Assembly (NCBI GenBank): GCA_050945855.1
Contig: JBMNTS010000009.1
Span: 1 to 55,569, forward strand
From: CAYSNP01 sp050945855
GTDB taxonomy: Bacteria > Bacillota > Clostridia > Christensenellales > DTU072
Direction of reading: 5' to 3'
DNA: 55,569 nt
Position 1 is the stretch's first letter. Each line of letters opens with the position of its first letter. The translations under genes and the position numbers were made by a program. The notes beneath the pieces are model-generated. The model was not told the origin of the DNA and made no database searches. It worked only from the letters and a program-made list of their open reading frames with translations. Of this stretch, positions 16,981 to 25,328 are shown piece by piece.

Positions 16981-17662
16981 GATTGAATCATTGCTTTTTG
17001 CCAGCGGAAACGGGTTAAAGATAGATTATTTACTTCAATATTTCTCCAATGAATACACAAGGGAGGACATCGAGCGCGCCTTGGAGGAAATCAGAAAGCA
17101 TTACAGCGGCGATCGCGGCATTATTCTTATTAAATATAACGATATTTATCAATTTCAGACCAATCCGCGCTATGGAGAGGAAATCGCGGAAATACTTACC
17201 CCGATAAAGGAAAAAGCGTTGTCAAAAACGCTGCTTGAGGTGCTTGCCATAGTGGCGTATCAGCAACCTGTTACCAGAGGGGAGATAGAAGAAATCAGGG
17301 GAGTAGACCCTGACTACGCCTGTACCGTGCTGCAAAAGCTGGGGCTTATCGAAGTGACGGGCAGGAAGGACGCATTGGGCAGACCTTTGCTTTTCGGTAC
17401 CACAGACGAGTTTTTACGCAAATTCGGTTTGTCCGGTCTGGACGATTTGCCGGATAAGGAATATCTGCTTAGCGAAATCAGAAATAATTTTGATAAGTAT
17501 TATCAGGATTCGGATATGCTGTTCCGCCCGAAAAATATTGAAAACGGGGAAACGGAGGGGGAAGCGGTTCAAGAACGCAGGGAAGCCGCGGCGGATATCG
17601 CGGAAAATATCATAGAAATTCCCGAATTTTTAAAGGATGAGGATTTTGTCAGCCTGGAATAG
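16967..17662 (+). CDS. scpB: Segregation and condensation protein B (ScpB)
   Basis: The second accessory subunit of the SMC complex, 231 residues, made of two winged-helix domains. Conserved features are IESLLFASG near the start and LEVLAIVAYQQPVTRGEIEEIRG at about 90-112, followed by GRPLLFGTTDEFLRKFGL, the ScpB signature. The C-terminal 50 residues are acidic and probably unstructured. It overlaps scpA. The stop codon lies inside an inverted repeat that precedes the next gene. Confidence 0.95.
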   Translation: MLKNKIESLLFASGNGLKIDYLLQYFSNEYTREDIERALEEIRKHYSGDRGIILIKYNDIYQFQTNPRYGEEIAEILTPIKEKALSKTLLEVLAIVAYQQPVTRGEIEEIRGVDPDYACTVLQKLGLIEVTGRKDALGRPLLFGTTDEFLRKFGLSGLDDLPDKEYLLSEIRNNFDKYYQDSDMLFRPKNIENGETEGEAVQERREAAADIAENIIEIPEFLKDEDFVSLE

Positions 17663-17693
17663 TATTTATTAGACCTTAATTAAGATACTATTC
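17657..17693. repeat. Inverted repeat between scpB and the DUF2953 gene
   Basis: GAATAGTAT (17657-17665) and ATACTATTC (17685-17693), a perfect 9-bp dyad with a 19-nt centre. The left arm covers the scpB stop and the right arm ends 2 nt before the next ATG. It could be an operator or an mRNA hairpin; there is no T-run to make it a terminator. Confidence 0.5.
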
Positions 17694-17695
17694 TT

Positions 17696-18235
17696 ATGAT
17701 AATAGGATTTATAATAGCGTTTTCCGTAACGCTTATTGTTTTTATCCCTTTTACTACCCGTTTGCGGTTTTATATTTCAGACAGAAATTTTGCTTTTTCA
17801 TTTTCCGTAAAAATAGGCTTGCTTCCTCCGGAATACATTTTTGCCGCGAGAGCGGGGGAGGTTTTATCCTCCAAAAGCGGCGACGAATACCAATTGGGAC
17901 CGATTGAGGCTGACATGGGGCTGACTTTAAAGGACATGAAGGAATTGATGCGCTTTATTCCCCTTACCTATGCCCATGCCCTGATTTGTTTCGGCGACAA
18001 AAACAATGCCATGCGTACGGCGATTATCTTAAAATGCGCGGATATGTTTATGGCGGCATTGGAGAGAAAGCTGCCCTTTCCCAAAGGGCGAATGAAGCGG
18101 GTGATTATACCCGCATACACACAAAATAAATTGTTTATTGACAGCGAAATCAAATTTTCCGTTACCCTGTTCGTCATATTTTTGGCGTTATTCAAGATAC
18201 TAAAAAACAGAGGAAAAAATAATGAGCATAAATAG
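17696..18235 (+). CDS. DUF2953 membrane-anchored protein
   Basis: A 179-residue protein. A hydrophobic N-terminal segment (MIIGFIIAFSVTLIVFIPF) is followed by FSVKIGLLPPEYIFAARAG and a second hydrophobic segment near 155-170 before a basic tail. Position between scpB and gerW, and the sequence pattern, match the DUF2953 proteins of Clostridia, often annotated with sporulation genes. The function is unknown. No Shine-Dalgarno sequence precedes the ATG; a TACTAT element ends 4 nt before it, so initiation may be non-canonical. It overlaps gerW by 14 nt. Confidence 0.75.
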   Translation: MIIGFIIAFSVTLIVFIPFTTRLRFYISDRNFAFSFSVKIGLLPPEYIFAARAGEVLSSKSGDEYQLGPIEADMGLTLKDMKELMRFIPLTYAHALICFGDKNNAMRTAIILKCADMFMAALERKLPFPKGRMKRVIIPAYTQNKLFIDSEIKFSVTLFVIFLALFKILKNRGKNNEHK

Positions 18236-18581
18236 TCTTAATGAGATGTTGGCAGGCACGATAGACAAACTTAAAGGCCTGGTGGACGTAGATTCTATTG
18301 TAGGCAAACCCATAATAACAGCGGATAACACAACTATTGTGCCGATAACCAAAGTATGTTTCGGATTTTTGACGGGCGGCGGAGAGATTGGCGCAAATAA
18401 GGAGCGCATTTCCGAGTTGGCCGACCCTTTCGCGGGCATTGGCGGCGGGGTAAGCCTGGTGCCTATAGGCTTTTTAGTTGTTTCCGACGGCGGCGCAACC
18501 ATAGTTAAACCAGAAGGAGATAATGTGGATAAATGGTTGGATATCTTACAGTCAGGCATCAGAAGTATGTTAAAAAAGTAA
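18222..18581 (+). CDS. ytfJ: Sporulation protein GerW/YtfJ family
   Basis: A 119-residue GerW-type protein. Family hallmarks are GKPIITADNTTIVPITKVCFGF, the glycine-rich stretch around GGGEIGANKE and GIGGGVSLVPIGFLVV. In B. subtilis, GerW (YtfJ) is made in the forespore and is needed for germination. The gene overlaps its neighbours on both sides (14 nt with DUF2953, 49 nt with dacF), which argues for one operon. GerW relatives also occur in non-sporulating bacteria, so its presence suggests spore ancestry but does not prove that the organism sporulates. Confidence 0.9.
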   Translation: MSINSLNEMLAGTIDKLKGLVDVDSIVGKPIITADNTTIVPITKVCFGFLTGGGEIGANKERISELADPFAGIGGGVSLVPIGFLVVSDGGATIVKPEGDNVDKWLDILQSGIRSMLKK

Positions 18582-19681
18582 TATCATTTATAGTATTAAT
18601 CGCTTTATTATCCGTTATAAGTCTTTGCTTTTCTCCTGGTGACTCCGCTTATGCCGCCTCAAGCGGCGAGGTAGTCATGGAAGCGGGCAGTCTGCGCGTG
18701 CTGGAGGGGAGCAACATGCATGTCCGCATGCCTATGGCAAGCACAACCAAGGCAATGACTCTGCTTATTGCTATCGAAAAGGGAAATTTGGAGCAAATCG
18801 TGACTATACCTAAAGAGGCGGTAGGCATTGAAGGCAGCAGCATATATCTGAGGGCGGGGGAAAAACTGACTCTGAAAGAACTTTGTTACGGTTTAATGCT
18901 CTCCAGCGGCAACGATGCCGCGGTCGCGATAGCGTGCGCTGTGGGAAAGAGCGTGGAGGGGTTTTGCGCCCTTATGAATCAAAGGGCTGCCGAACTGGGT
19001 TTGAAAAATACGCATTTTTGCAATCCGCACGGCCTGCACGACGACAACCATTATACCAGCGCTTATGATTTGGCGGTAATTTCCTGCTACGGTATGCGTA
19101 ATCCCGTTTTCCGCTCTGTAGTGGGCACTCAAAACATTAAGATAAGCGGAGGAGAGGGCGGATACAGATATTTGTATAATAAAAATAAAATACTTAAGCT
19201 TTATAAGGACGGTAACGGTATTAAGACCGGCTTTACAAAAAAAGCGGGCAGATGCCTTATCGCTTCCAGCGAAAGGGATGGGATGCAGTTGGTTTGCGTG
19301 CTTCTCAATTGTCCGCCTATGTTTGAGCGCAGTATGCAGCTTATGGATAAGGCTTACAGAGAATACGAAATGAAGACAATAGCCGCTCCCAACCAAAGCA
19401 TTTGCGGCATAAATATTAAGGACGGCACCGTGGCGCGCAGCGGAATATGCCTGCGCGAGGGCGTAAGAATACCCGTAAAAAGGGACGGCAGCGAAAGAAT
19501 AAGCGCAAAACTGGATTTGCCGAATGCAATACCCGCTCCGCACAAAAAGGAAGATCCCGTCGGGGCGATTGCAATCTATATCAATAATAACTTGCTTTTT
19601 ACAAAAAAACTCTATACAATGAGGGATATAAAAAGCAAAGGAGTGCTGGACCACTTTAATGACATTATCAAAAGATGGTGA
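18533..19681 (+). CDS. dacF: D-alanyl-D-alanine carboxypeptidase (DacF-type PBP5 family)
   Basis: An exported serine peptidase of 382 residues, S11 family, that trims the terminal D-Ala from peptidoglycan stem peptides. The signal peptide covers residues 1-41 with likely cleavage after SAYA. Active-site motifs are S70-x-x-K73 (ASTTK), S125-G-N127 (LSSGNDAA) and K231-T-G233 (GIKTGFT). A C-terminal beta domain follows. The ATG at 18533 lies 49 nt inside gerW. The best ribosome binding site (AGAAGGAG at 18512-18519) is rather far, about 13 nt, so the start is somewhat uncertain. Linkage with gerW fits a cortex or sporulation role, as for DacF in Bacillus. Confidence 0.9.
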   Translation: MVGYLTVRHQKYVKKVISFIVLIALLSVISLCFSPGDSAYAASSGEVVMEAGSLRVLEGSNMHVRMPMASTTKAMTLLIAIEKGNLEQIVTIPKEAVGIEGSSIYLRAGEKLTLKELCYGLMLSSGNDAAVAIACAVGKSVEGFCALMNQRAAELGLKNTHFCNPHGLHDDNHYTSAYDLAVISCYGMRNPVFRSVVGTQNIKISGGEGGYRYLYNKNKILKLYKDGNGIKTGFTKKAGRCLIASSERDGMQLVCVLLNCPPMFERSMQLMDKAYREYEMKTIAAPNQSICGINIKDGTVARSGICLREGVRIPVKRDGSERISAKLDLPNAIPAPHKKEDPVGAIAIYINNNLLFTKKLYTMRDIKSKGVLDHFNDIIKRW

Positions 19682-20396
19682 TTCTCAGGTAAGGATTAAT
19701 AAATATATCGCCGACGCGGGCATAATCTCACGCAGAGGGGCGGAAACGCTGATAATTGAAAACAGGGTCAGAATTAACGGCAAACTTGTCACTTCGCTTT
19801 CCGAGAAGGTGAATATCGAAAACGACACCGTAAGCATAGACGGAGAAAATATATCCCTCCCGGGCAACTATGTATATATAATGTTTAACAAGCCCAAAGG
19901 GTGTGTCGTTACCATGAAAGACGAAAAGAACAGGAAAACCGTAATGGATTACATCGACATCACGCAAAAAAGGGTTTTCCCAGTGGGGCGGCTGGATTAT
20001 GATTCCGAGGGGCTGCTTTTACTTACAAACGACGGCGAACTGGCGTACAAACTGACGCATCCCGCTTTCGAGGTGCCCAAAACGTATCTGGTAAAGATAG
20101 AAGGCGAAGCGACCGGCAATGAACTGGCTGTTTTGCGCAAGGGCGCGGTTATAGACGGTAAGCAATTGAACAGGTGCAAAATCAAATTCAAGGAAAGCAA
20201 AGACGGCATTTTTTCTTACGAGGTAACCATTAACCAAGGGTATAATCGGCAAATCCGCAAAATGTTCGAATCCATTAATAAGCAAGTCGTGTTTTTAAAG
20301 CGCATCAGCGTGGGCGAACTACGCTTAGGCGGACTGGGGAGGGGAAAATCCCGTTTCTTAAAGGATTTTGAAATCGAGTATCTAAAAAAACTTTAA
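19659..20396 (+). CDS. rluB: 23S rRNA pseudouridine synthase (RluB/RsuA family)
   Basis: A pseudouridine synthase of 245 residues. An N-terminal S4 RNA-binding domain (RINKYIADAGIISRRGAETLI) is followed by the catalytic domain with D113 in FPVGRLDYDSEGLLLLTNDG. The late EVTINQGYNRQIRKMFE block is diagnostic of the RsuA/RluB/E/F group. In Clostridia this locus encodes RluB, which modifies U2605 of 23S rRNA. It overlaps dacF by 23 nt and is the last gene before a strong terminator. Confidence 0.93.
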   Translation: MTLSKDGDSQVRINKYIADAGIISRRGAETLIIENRVRINGKLVTSLSEKVNIENDTVSIDGENISLPGNYVYIMFNKPKGCVVTMKDEKNRKTVMDYIDITQKRVFPVGRLDYDSEGLLLLTNDGELAYKLTHPAFEVPKTYLVKIEGEATGNELAVLRKGAVIDGKQLNRCKIKFKESKDGIFSYEVTINQGYNRQIRKMFESINKQVVFLKRISVGELRLGGLGRGKSRFLKDFEIEYLKKL

Positions 20397-20435
20397 TTTA
20401 TATATTATATAAATCCCATATATAATAATCAATCG

Positions 20436-20470
20436 GCAAGGATTTTGCGTGGCATAATCCTTGCTTTTTT
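20436..20470 (+). terminator. Intrinsic terminator after rluB
   Basis: GCAAGGATT (20436-20444) and AATCCTTGC (20456-20464), a perfect 9-bp stem with an 11-nt loop, followed by six T (20465-20470). It closes the scpAB-rluB operon. Its 3' end overlaps the likely -35 element of the next operon. Confidence 0.85.
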
Positions 20471-20489
20471 ATGAAATTTGGTATATAAT
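20461..20489 (+). promoter_or_regulatory. Promoter of the biotin decarboxylase operon
   Basis: TTGCTT (20461-20466), 17 nt, then TATAAT (20484-20489). The -35 element is built into the terminator stem and T-run. The leader from about 20496 to 20554 contains a 7-bp hairpin. Confidence 0.6.
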
Positions 20490-20504
20490 GGTAAATGACG
20501 TAAA

Positions 20505-20525
20505 TTTGGCTAATTTAAAGCCAAA
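20505..20525 (+). promoter_or_regulatory. Inverted repeat in the leader of the decarboxylase operon
   Basis: TTTGGCT (20505-20511) and AGCCAAA (20519-20525) with a 7-nt centre. It lies 16-20 nt downstream of the -10 box and about 30 nt before the ATG, a place suited to a repressor operator or an mRNA stem. No known operator was recognised. Confidence 0.45.
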
Positions 20526-20554
20526 CTCCTAAGATAAAATATGGAGGTATATTA

Positions 20555-21958
20555 ATGAGCGGGATAAAAATGCTCCGCGCCAAAGCAAATAAAATAGAAA
20601 AGGCTACAAAGGGCATACGGGAATTTATTGCGGAAATCGTTGAAAAAGATTCTTTTGTTCAAACGGATGTGTTTATGGCGGGAGAATCTTTTTTAGATGG
20701 GAGCGAGGCGTTGGGAGAGGGCGTTATTTGCGGTTACGCAAATCTTGGGGATTATCCCGTCACGATAATTGCTCAAAATGCGGAAGTATTGGGAGGCAGT
20801 CTGGGCAAAGCTCACGCCGATAAAATCCTGAAAGCAATAGACAGGGCGCAAAAGACCAAAACTCCGTTAATCTCCATTATCGACAGCAGGGGAGCGCGTC
20901 TCGGCGAAGGTCTGTCCGCACTGGAAGGATACGCTGCCATTACCGCAAAAGTATCGCTGCTAAAGCGTAACGTGCCGCATATAGCGATAATTAATGGCAA
21001 TGCGATAGGGCACATGAGCATATACGCCCAAACCGCGGATATTATGTTTATGGGCAAGGACGGGATAATGTCATTTAATCCGCCTATGGCGGTGCTTGCC
21101 TCTTCGGGCAGCGCGAAAGCGCCCGGGGAAGTCTTTTGCGCCGCCAATCATGCAAAGCATAACAATACCTGCGCTTTCACATATGAAAAACCGTCCGAAA
21201 TCAAGCATACCTTGAATAAATTGTTCGATTATATGCAAAAACCCATAATCGAAAACGAGGATAATCCCAACAGGGTTGCCGCAGAACTTAACAAGGCGGC
21301 AGGCGCGCAAGCATTGCTTGAGGCTTTATGCGACGAAAAACAATATCTGGAATTGTACGCAGGTTTCGCCCCTTCGGTTAAGACGGTTATCACTAGCGTT
21401 AATTCCATCTCCGCAGGCATAGTGCAGACCAAAGCGGACGGGGTTACAAGCCTGTTAGACGAAAATGCCGTAAAGAAGATTGCAAAATTTGTTTCTTTTT
21501 TACAGGCGTATCATATTCCCCTGATTACCCTGATTGATTGCGAAGGAGTAAAGAGCGATATTGACAGCGAACTTGGCGGAATAAGCGCGGTTTGCGCGGA
21601 ACTTGCTGAGTGTATTGCCGCCTCCGGTATAGCCAAAATTGCTGTGGTGACGGGCAGCGCAATAGGGTACGCCTACACCGTATTATGCTCAAAAGCGTTA
21701 GGCTTCGATTACACCCTTGCCTTTGCGGACAGCACGCTTTTGCCCATAAATGCGGATACAGCGATAAGCGTAATCAACGTTAAGGAAATAGAGTCAGCCT
21801 CCAATCCCGTGGCCGCGCGCGAAAAGCTGGCGGAATTCTATAAAAGCAGACAGGGCAATCCATTTATCGCTGGTAAAGAAGGATATATCGATAATATTAT
21901 CGAGCCTGCTTTGCTCAGACCTTACGTTGCCAGCATATTGACCGCGCTGGAGAGATAG
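20555..21958 (+). CDS. Acyl-CoA carboxyltransferase subunit (MmdA/PccB-like, divergent)
   Basis: A 467-residue two-domain crotonase-fold carboxyltransferase. The N-terminal half keeps GGSLGKAHADKILKAID and DSRGARLGEGLSALEGY, matching the GGSLGE and DSGGAR blocks of MmdA and PccB. The C-terminal half keeps GNPFIAGKEGYIDNIIEP. It is about 40 residues shorter than classical MmdA. The usual glycine-rich GPCAGGA-type block of the N-terminal domain reads GNAIGHMS here, so substrate or activity may differ. The gene heads an operon with OadG-, biotin carrier-, OadB- and OadA-like genes. It is likely a methylmalonyl-CoA-type carboxyl donor subunit, but the exact acyl-CoA is not established. AATATGGAGGT gives a strong ribosome binding site. 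Confidence 0.8.
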   Translation: MSGIKMLRAKANKIEKATKGIREFIAEIVEKDSFVQTDVFMAGESFLDGSEALGEGVICGYANLGDYPVTIIAQNAEVLGGSLGKAHADKILKAIDRAQKTKTPLISIIDSRGARLGEGLSALEGYAAITAKVSLLKRNVPHIAIINGNAIGHMSIYAQTADIMFMGKDGIMSFNPPMAVLASSGSAKAPGEVFCAANHAKHNNTCAFTYEKPSEIKHTLNKLFDYMQKPIIENEDNPNRVAAELNKAAGAQALLEALCDEKQYLELYAGFAPSVKTVITSVNSISAGIVQTKADGVTSLLDENAVKKIAKFVSFLQAYHIPLITLIDCEGVKSDIDSELGGISAVCAELAECIAASGIAKIAVVTGSAIGYAYTVLCSKALGFDYTLAFADSTLLPINADTAISVINVKEIESASNPVAAREKLAEFYKSRQGNPFIAGKEGYIDNIIEPALLRPYVASILTALER

Positions 21959-21970
21959 GGGATTATCGCA

Positions 21971-22297
21971 ATGAGCATTTTGGCAATAGGATTTAAGGAA
22001 ATAATTTCGTTAGGCTCACTTACCACCTTGCTGGGTATGGGTGTAACGTTTATTATTTTATGCATTTTGGTAGGCGTACTGGTGCTTCTCTCCAAAACCG
22101 TTTCCATAAAAGGCAAACAGCCTCAGGAAATGCCGGAAAATGCGCCAATTGCCGAACCAATTATAGAAAATGGGCTAAATGATAAGAATAATTCTGAAAT
22201 TGCGGCTATTTTAGCGGCAGTTTACACTTTAATGGAGCAAGAAGAAGACCTGCCCAAAGCGGACTTTATCGTCAAATCAATCAAAAGGATAAAATAA
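21971..22297 (+). CDS. OadG-type small membrane subunit of sodium-pumping decarboxylase
   Basis: A 108-residue protein with one transmembrane helix near residues 15-40 (LGMGVTFIILCILVGVLVLLS) and a polar C-terminal tail. Size, topology and position between the carboxyltransferase and the biotin carrier match the gamma (OadG/MmdD) subunit, which anchors the soluble subunits to the beta subunit. The tail is long and acidic, ending in FIVKSIKRIK, and resembles the tails of OAD gamma proteins in Clostridia. The gene lies 12 nt after the first subunit and 1 nt before the biotin carrier gene. Confidence 0.8.
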   Translation: MSILAIGFKEIISLGSLTTLLGMGVTFIILCILVGVLVLLSKTVSIKGKQPQEMPENAPIAEPIIENGLNDKNNSEIAAILAAVYTLMEQEEDLPKADFIVKSIKRIK

Positions 22298-22298
22298 T

Positions 22299-22721
<423 letters not shown>

Positions 22722-22726
22722 TTAAT

Positions 22727-23914
22727 ATGAGCAGTTTTTTTTGTATTACCATATTAGACTCATTCAAGAGGCTGTGGGAAAGCACGGGATTTAATTCCCG
22801 GATTTCGGGTGACAAATACGTCTTCGGCGTATTTGGGCTTTATTTAATGATGGGCATAGCCTGCTTATTGCTTTATCTCGCAATAGTCAAAAAGTTTGAA
22901 CCCAACCTGCTTTTAGCCATTGCCTTCGGTATGTTTTTAGTTAATATTCCCGGCGCCTACGATGTGCTGTTTGCTCCGGAAATCCCGGGCAGCCCGGGCG
23001 GCTTGTTTACTTATTTCTATAAAGGTGTTCAGCTGGTTATCTTCCCGCCGCTTATCTTTTTGGGCATAGGCGCAATGACGGATTTTGGGCCGCTTATCGC
23101 CAATCCAAAAAGTTTATTGCTGGGAGCCGCGGCGCAACTGGGCATTTTTATTACCTTTTTCGGAGCGTTGTTCTTAGGCTTTATTGATAAGGAAGCGGCC
23201 TCTATAGCGATAATCGGGGGAGCTGACGGGCCTACCGCCATTTATTTGACAACCAAACTGGCTCCCGAGCTTTTGCCCGCTATCGCTATCGCGGCATACT
23301 CGTATATGGCTTTGGTACCCGTAATACAGCCGCCCATAATGAGAGCCTTAACCACTAAAAAAGAAAGACTGGTAAAAATGGAGCAACTGCGCGAAGTATC
23401 AAAAAAGGAAAAAATTATATTCCCCATTGTTACCACTGCGATAACCGGCATAGTTTTGCCTGCCGCACTGCCGCTTATAGGCATGCTGATGCTGGGCAAT
23501 CTGATGAAGGAATCCGGAGTGGTCCCCAGGCTTACCAATACCGCCAAAAACGAGTTGATTAATATTGTTACCATAATATTGGGCATTGCGGTAGGGGCAA
23601 AAGCGTACGCCCCCACGTTTTTGCAATTCGGCACAATTAAGATAATGTTATTAGGTGTTTTCGCTTTTAGCATGGGCACAGCGGGCGGAGTATTATTAGG
23701 CAAACTTATGTACAAGCTTTCGGGAGGAAAAATCAATCCGCTGATTGGAGCGGCGGGCGTGTCTGCCGTGCCGATGGCTGCACGGGTAGCGCAGGATGTC
23801 GGAAAGAAGGAAGACCCTAACAACTACTTGCTTATGCATGCAATGGGCCCGAATGTAGCAGGGGTTATCGGCTCCGCCGTTGCGGCGGGCGTGCTGCTGG
23901 CTATGTTCGGCTAA
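22727..23914 (+). CDS. oadB: Sodium ion-translocating decarboxylase, beta subunit (OadB/MmdB/GcdB)
   Basis: An integral membrane protein of 395 residues, the ion-pumping subunit that decarboxylates carboxybiotin and exports Na+. About nine to eleven hydrophobic helices are visible. Diagnostic motifs are IIGGADGPTAIYLTTKLAP, with the Asp used for Na+ coupling, and GAAGVSAVPMAARVAQ in the second half; LLMHAMGPNVAGVIGSA closes the family pattern. It begins 5 nt after the biotin carrier with no clear Shine-Dalgarno sequence, so it is probably translated by coupling. The subunit is shared by oxaloacetate, methylmalonyl-CoA and glutaconyl-CoA decarboxylases, so it does not itself define the substrate. 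Confidence 0.94.
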   Translation: MSSFFCITILDSFKRLWESTGFNSRISGDKYVFGVFGLYLMMGIACLLLYLAIVKKFEPNLLLAIAFGMFLVNIPGAYDVLFAPEIPGSPGGLFTYFYKGVQLVIFPPLIFLGIGAMTDFGPLIANPKSLLLGAAAQLGIFITFFGALFLGFIDKEAASIAIIGGADGPTAIYLTTKLAPELLPAIAIAAYSYMALVPVIQPPIMRALTTKKERLVKMEQLREVSKKEKIIFPIVTTAITGIVLPAALPLIGMLMLGNLMKESGVVPRLTNTAKNELINIVTIILGIAVGAKAYAPTFLQFGTIKIMLLGVFAFSMGTAGGVLLGKLMYKLSGGKINPLIGAAGVSAVPMAARVAQDVGKKEDPNNYLLMHAMGPNVAGVIGSAVAAGVLLAMFG

Positions 23915-23926
23915 AAGGAGAAATAA

Positions 23927-25327
23927 ATGTCTGCAATAAAGATTACCGAAACAATTTTAAGAGACGCTCATCAGTCGCAGGCGGCTACGCGTATGCGGCT
24001 TCAGGACATGCTGCCCGCGGCGGGAGAACTGGACAAGATCGGTTATCATTCGGTGGAGTGCTGGGGCGGCGCTACCTTTGACACCGCTATACGCTATCTG
24101 AGAGAAGACCCGTGGCACAGGCTCAGAGCGTTGCGCGAAGCTATGCCCAATACCAAGCTGCAAATGCTGCTCAGGGGGCAAAATCTGTTGGGTTACAAGC
24201 ATTACGCCGACGATATCGTGGATATGTTCGTGAAAAAATCCATTGAAAACGGTATTGATATAATCAGGGTATTTGACGCTCTTAACGATTTAAGAAATTT
24301 GGAGCAGGCAATTAAGTCAATCAAAAAATATAAAGGAATATGCGAAGCGTCTTTTTGTTACACAATCAGCCCCGCTCATAATATAGATTATTTTGTTCGA
24401 ATTGCAAAGCAGCTTCAAAAAATGGGAGCGGATATTATTTGCATTAAGGATATGGCAAATCTGTTGCTGCCTTATCCCGCTTACGAGCTTGTAAAAGCGT
24501 TAAAGAGCGAAGTCGGTCTGCCTATACATGTGCATACGCATAATACCGCGGGCACGGGCGCAATGGTTTACTTGAAGTGCATTGAGGCCGGAGCGGAAAT
24601 AATAGACACCGCCCTTTCGCCTTTTGCAAACGGCACCAGCCAGCCCGCCACCGAAAGCATGATAGCCACATTGGCGGGGACACAGTACGATACGGGGTTA
24701 AGTCTGGAGAGTATGTATCCCGCAGTTAGGCATTTCGAGAAAATTGCGGACAGACTAAAACAAGAAGGTTTTATTAACGATAAGGTAATGACTACCGATG
24801 TAAACGCTTTGATTTATCAGGTGCCGGGCGGCATGATCAGCAATCTTATATCGCAGTTGGAAAAACAAGGGGCGCTGGACAAGTATAACGAAGTTATGCA
24901 GGAAGTTCCCAAGGTGCGCCAGGATATAGGCTATCCTCCCCTTGTTACTCCCAGCAGCCAGATAGTAGGCATTCAGGCGGTATTAAACGTGTTATCCGGG
25001 GAAAGATACAAAATGGTCACCAAAGAGTTTAAGTCCGTATTAAAAGGGGAATACGGAGCTCTGTTATTCCCGCCTTCGGAAGAATTGCTTAATAAGACAG
25101 GCATAAGCAAAGAGGAAATTATCACTTGCAGACCTGCCGATATGATTAAACCCGAATATAATAAGCTGAAATCGGAAATTAAGCAATATTACACTCAGGA
25201 GGAGGACGTATTGACTTACGCGATGTTCCCGCAGGTAGCCCTTGACTATTTCAAGTGGAGGCAAGCACGTGACATCGGCGTTGACGCCGCTCTTATGGAC
25301 CGGGAAAACAATATTCATCCGATTTAG
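23927..25327 (+). CDS. oadA: Oxaloacetate decarboxylase alpha / pyruvate carboxyltransferase subunit (no biotin domain)
   Basis: A 466-residue TIM-barrel carboxyltransferase followed by the conserved carboxylase extension. Metal- and substrate-site motifs are ETILRDAHQS (D13), the carboxylatable K174 in CIKDMANLL and HVHTHN (H203, H205). The barrel is closed by ALSPFANGTSQPATES. The protein stops after the extension domain near NNIHPI and has no biotinyl domain, so it must use the separate carrier encoded two genes upstream. It corresponds to the 5S subunit of transcarboxylase or to a split OadA. A GGAG ribosome binding site precedes the ATG. The stop is 1 nt before surE. Confidence 0.92.
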   Translation: MSAIKITETILRDAHQSQAATRMRLQDMLPAAGELDKIGYHSVECWGGATFDTAIRYLREDPWHRLRALREAMPNTKLQMLLRGQNLLGYKHYADDIVDMFVKKSIENGIDIIRVFDALNDLRNLEQAIKSIKKYKGICEASFCYTISPAHNIDYFVRIAKQLQKMGADIICIKDMANLLLPYPAYELVKALKSEVGLPIHVHTHNTAGTGAMVYLKCIEAGAEIIDTALSPFANGTSQPATESMIATLAGTQYDTGLSLESMYPAVRHFEKIADRLKQEGFINDKVMTTDVNALIYQVPGGMISNLISQLEKQGALDKYNEVMQEVPKVRQDIGYPPLVTPSSQIVGIQAVLNVLSGERYKMVTKEFKSVLKGEYGALLFPPSEELLNKTGISKEEIITCRPADMIKPEYNKLKSEIKQYYTQEEDVLTYAMFPQVALDYFKWRQARDIGVDAALMDRENNIHPI

Positions 25328-25328
25328 C

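Noticed and set aside
18893..19654. 253-codon open frame on the minus strand
   Set aside because: Opposite dacF, which has all three active-site motifs; the composition is that of a shadow frame.
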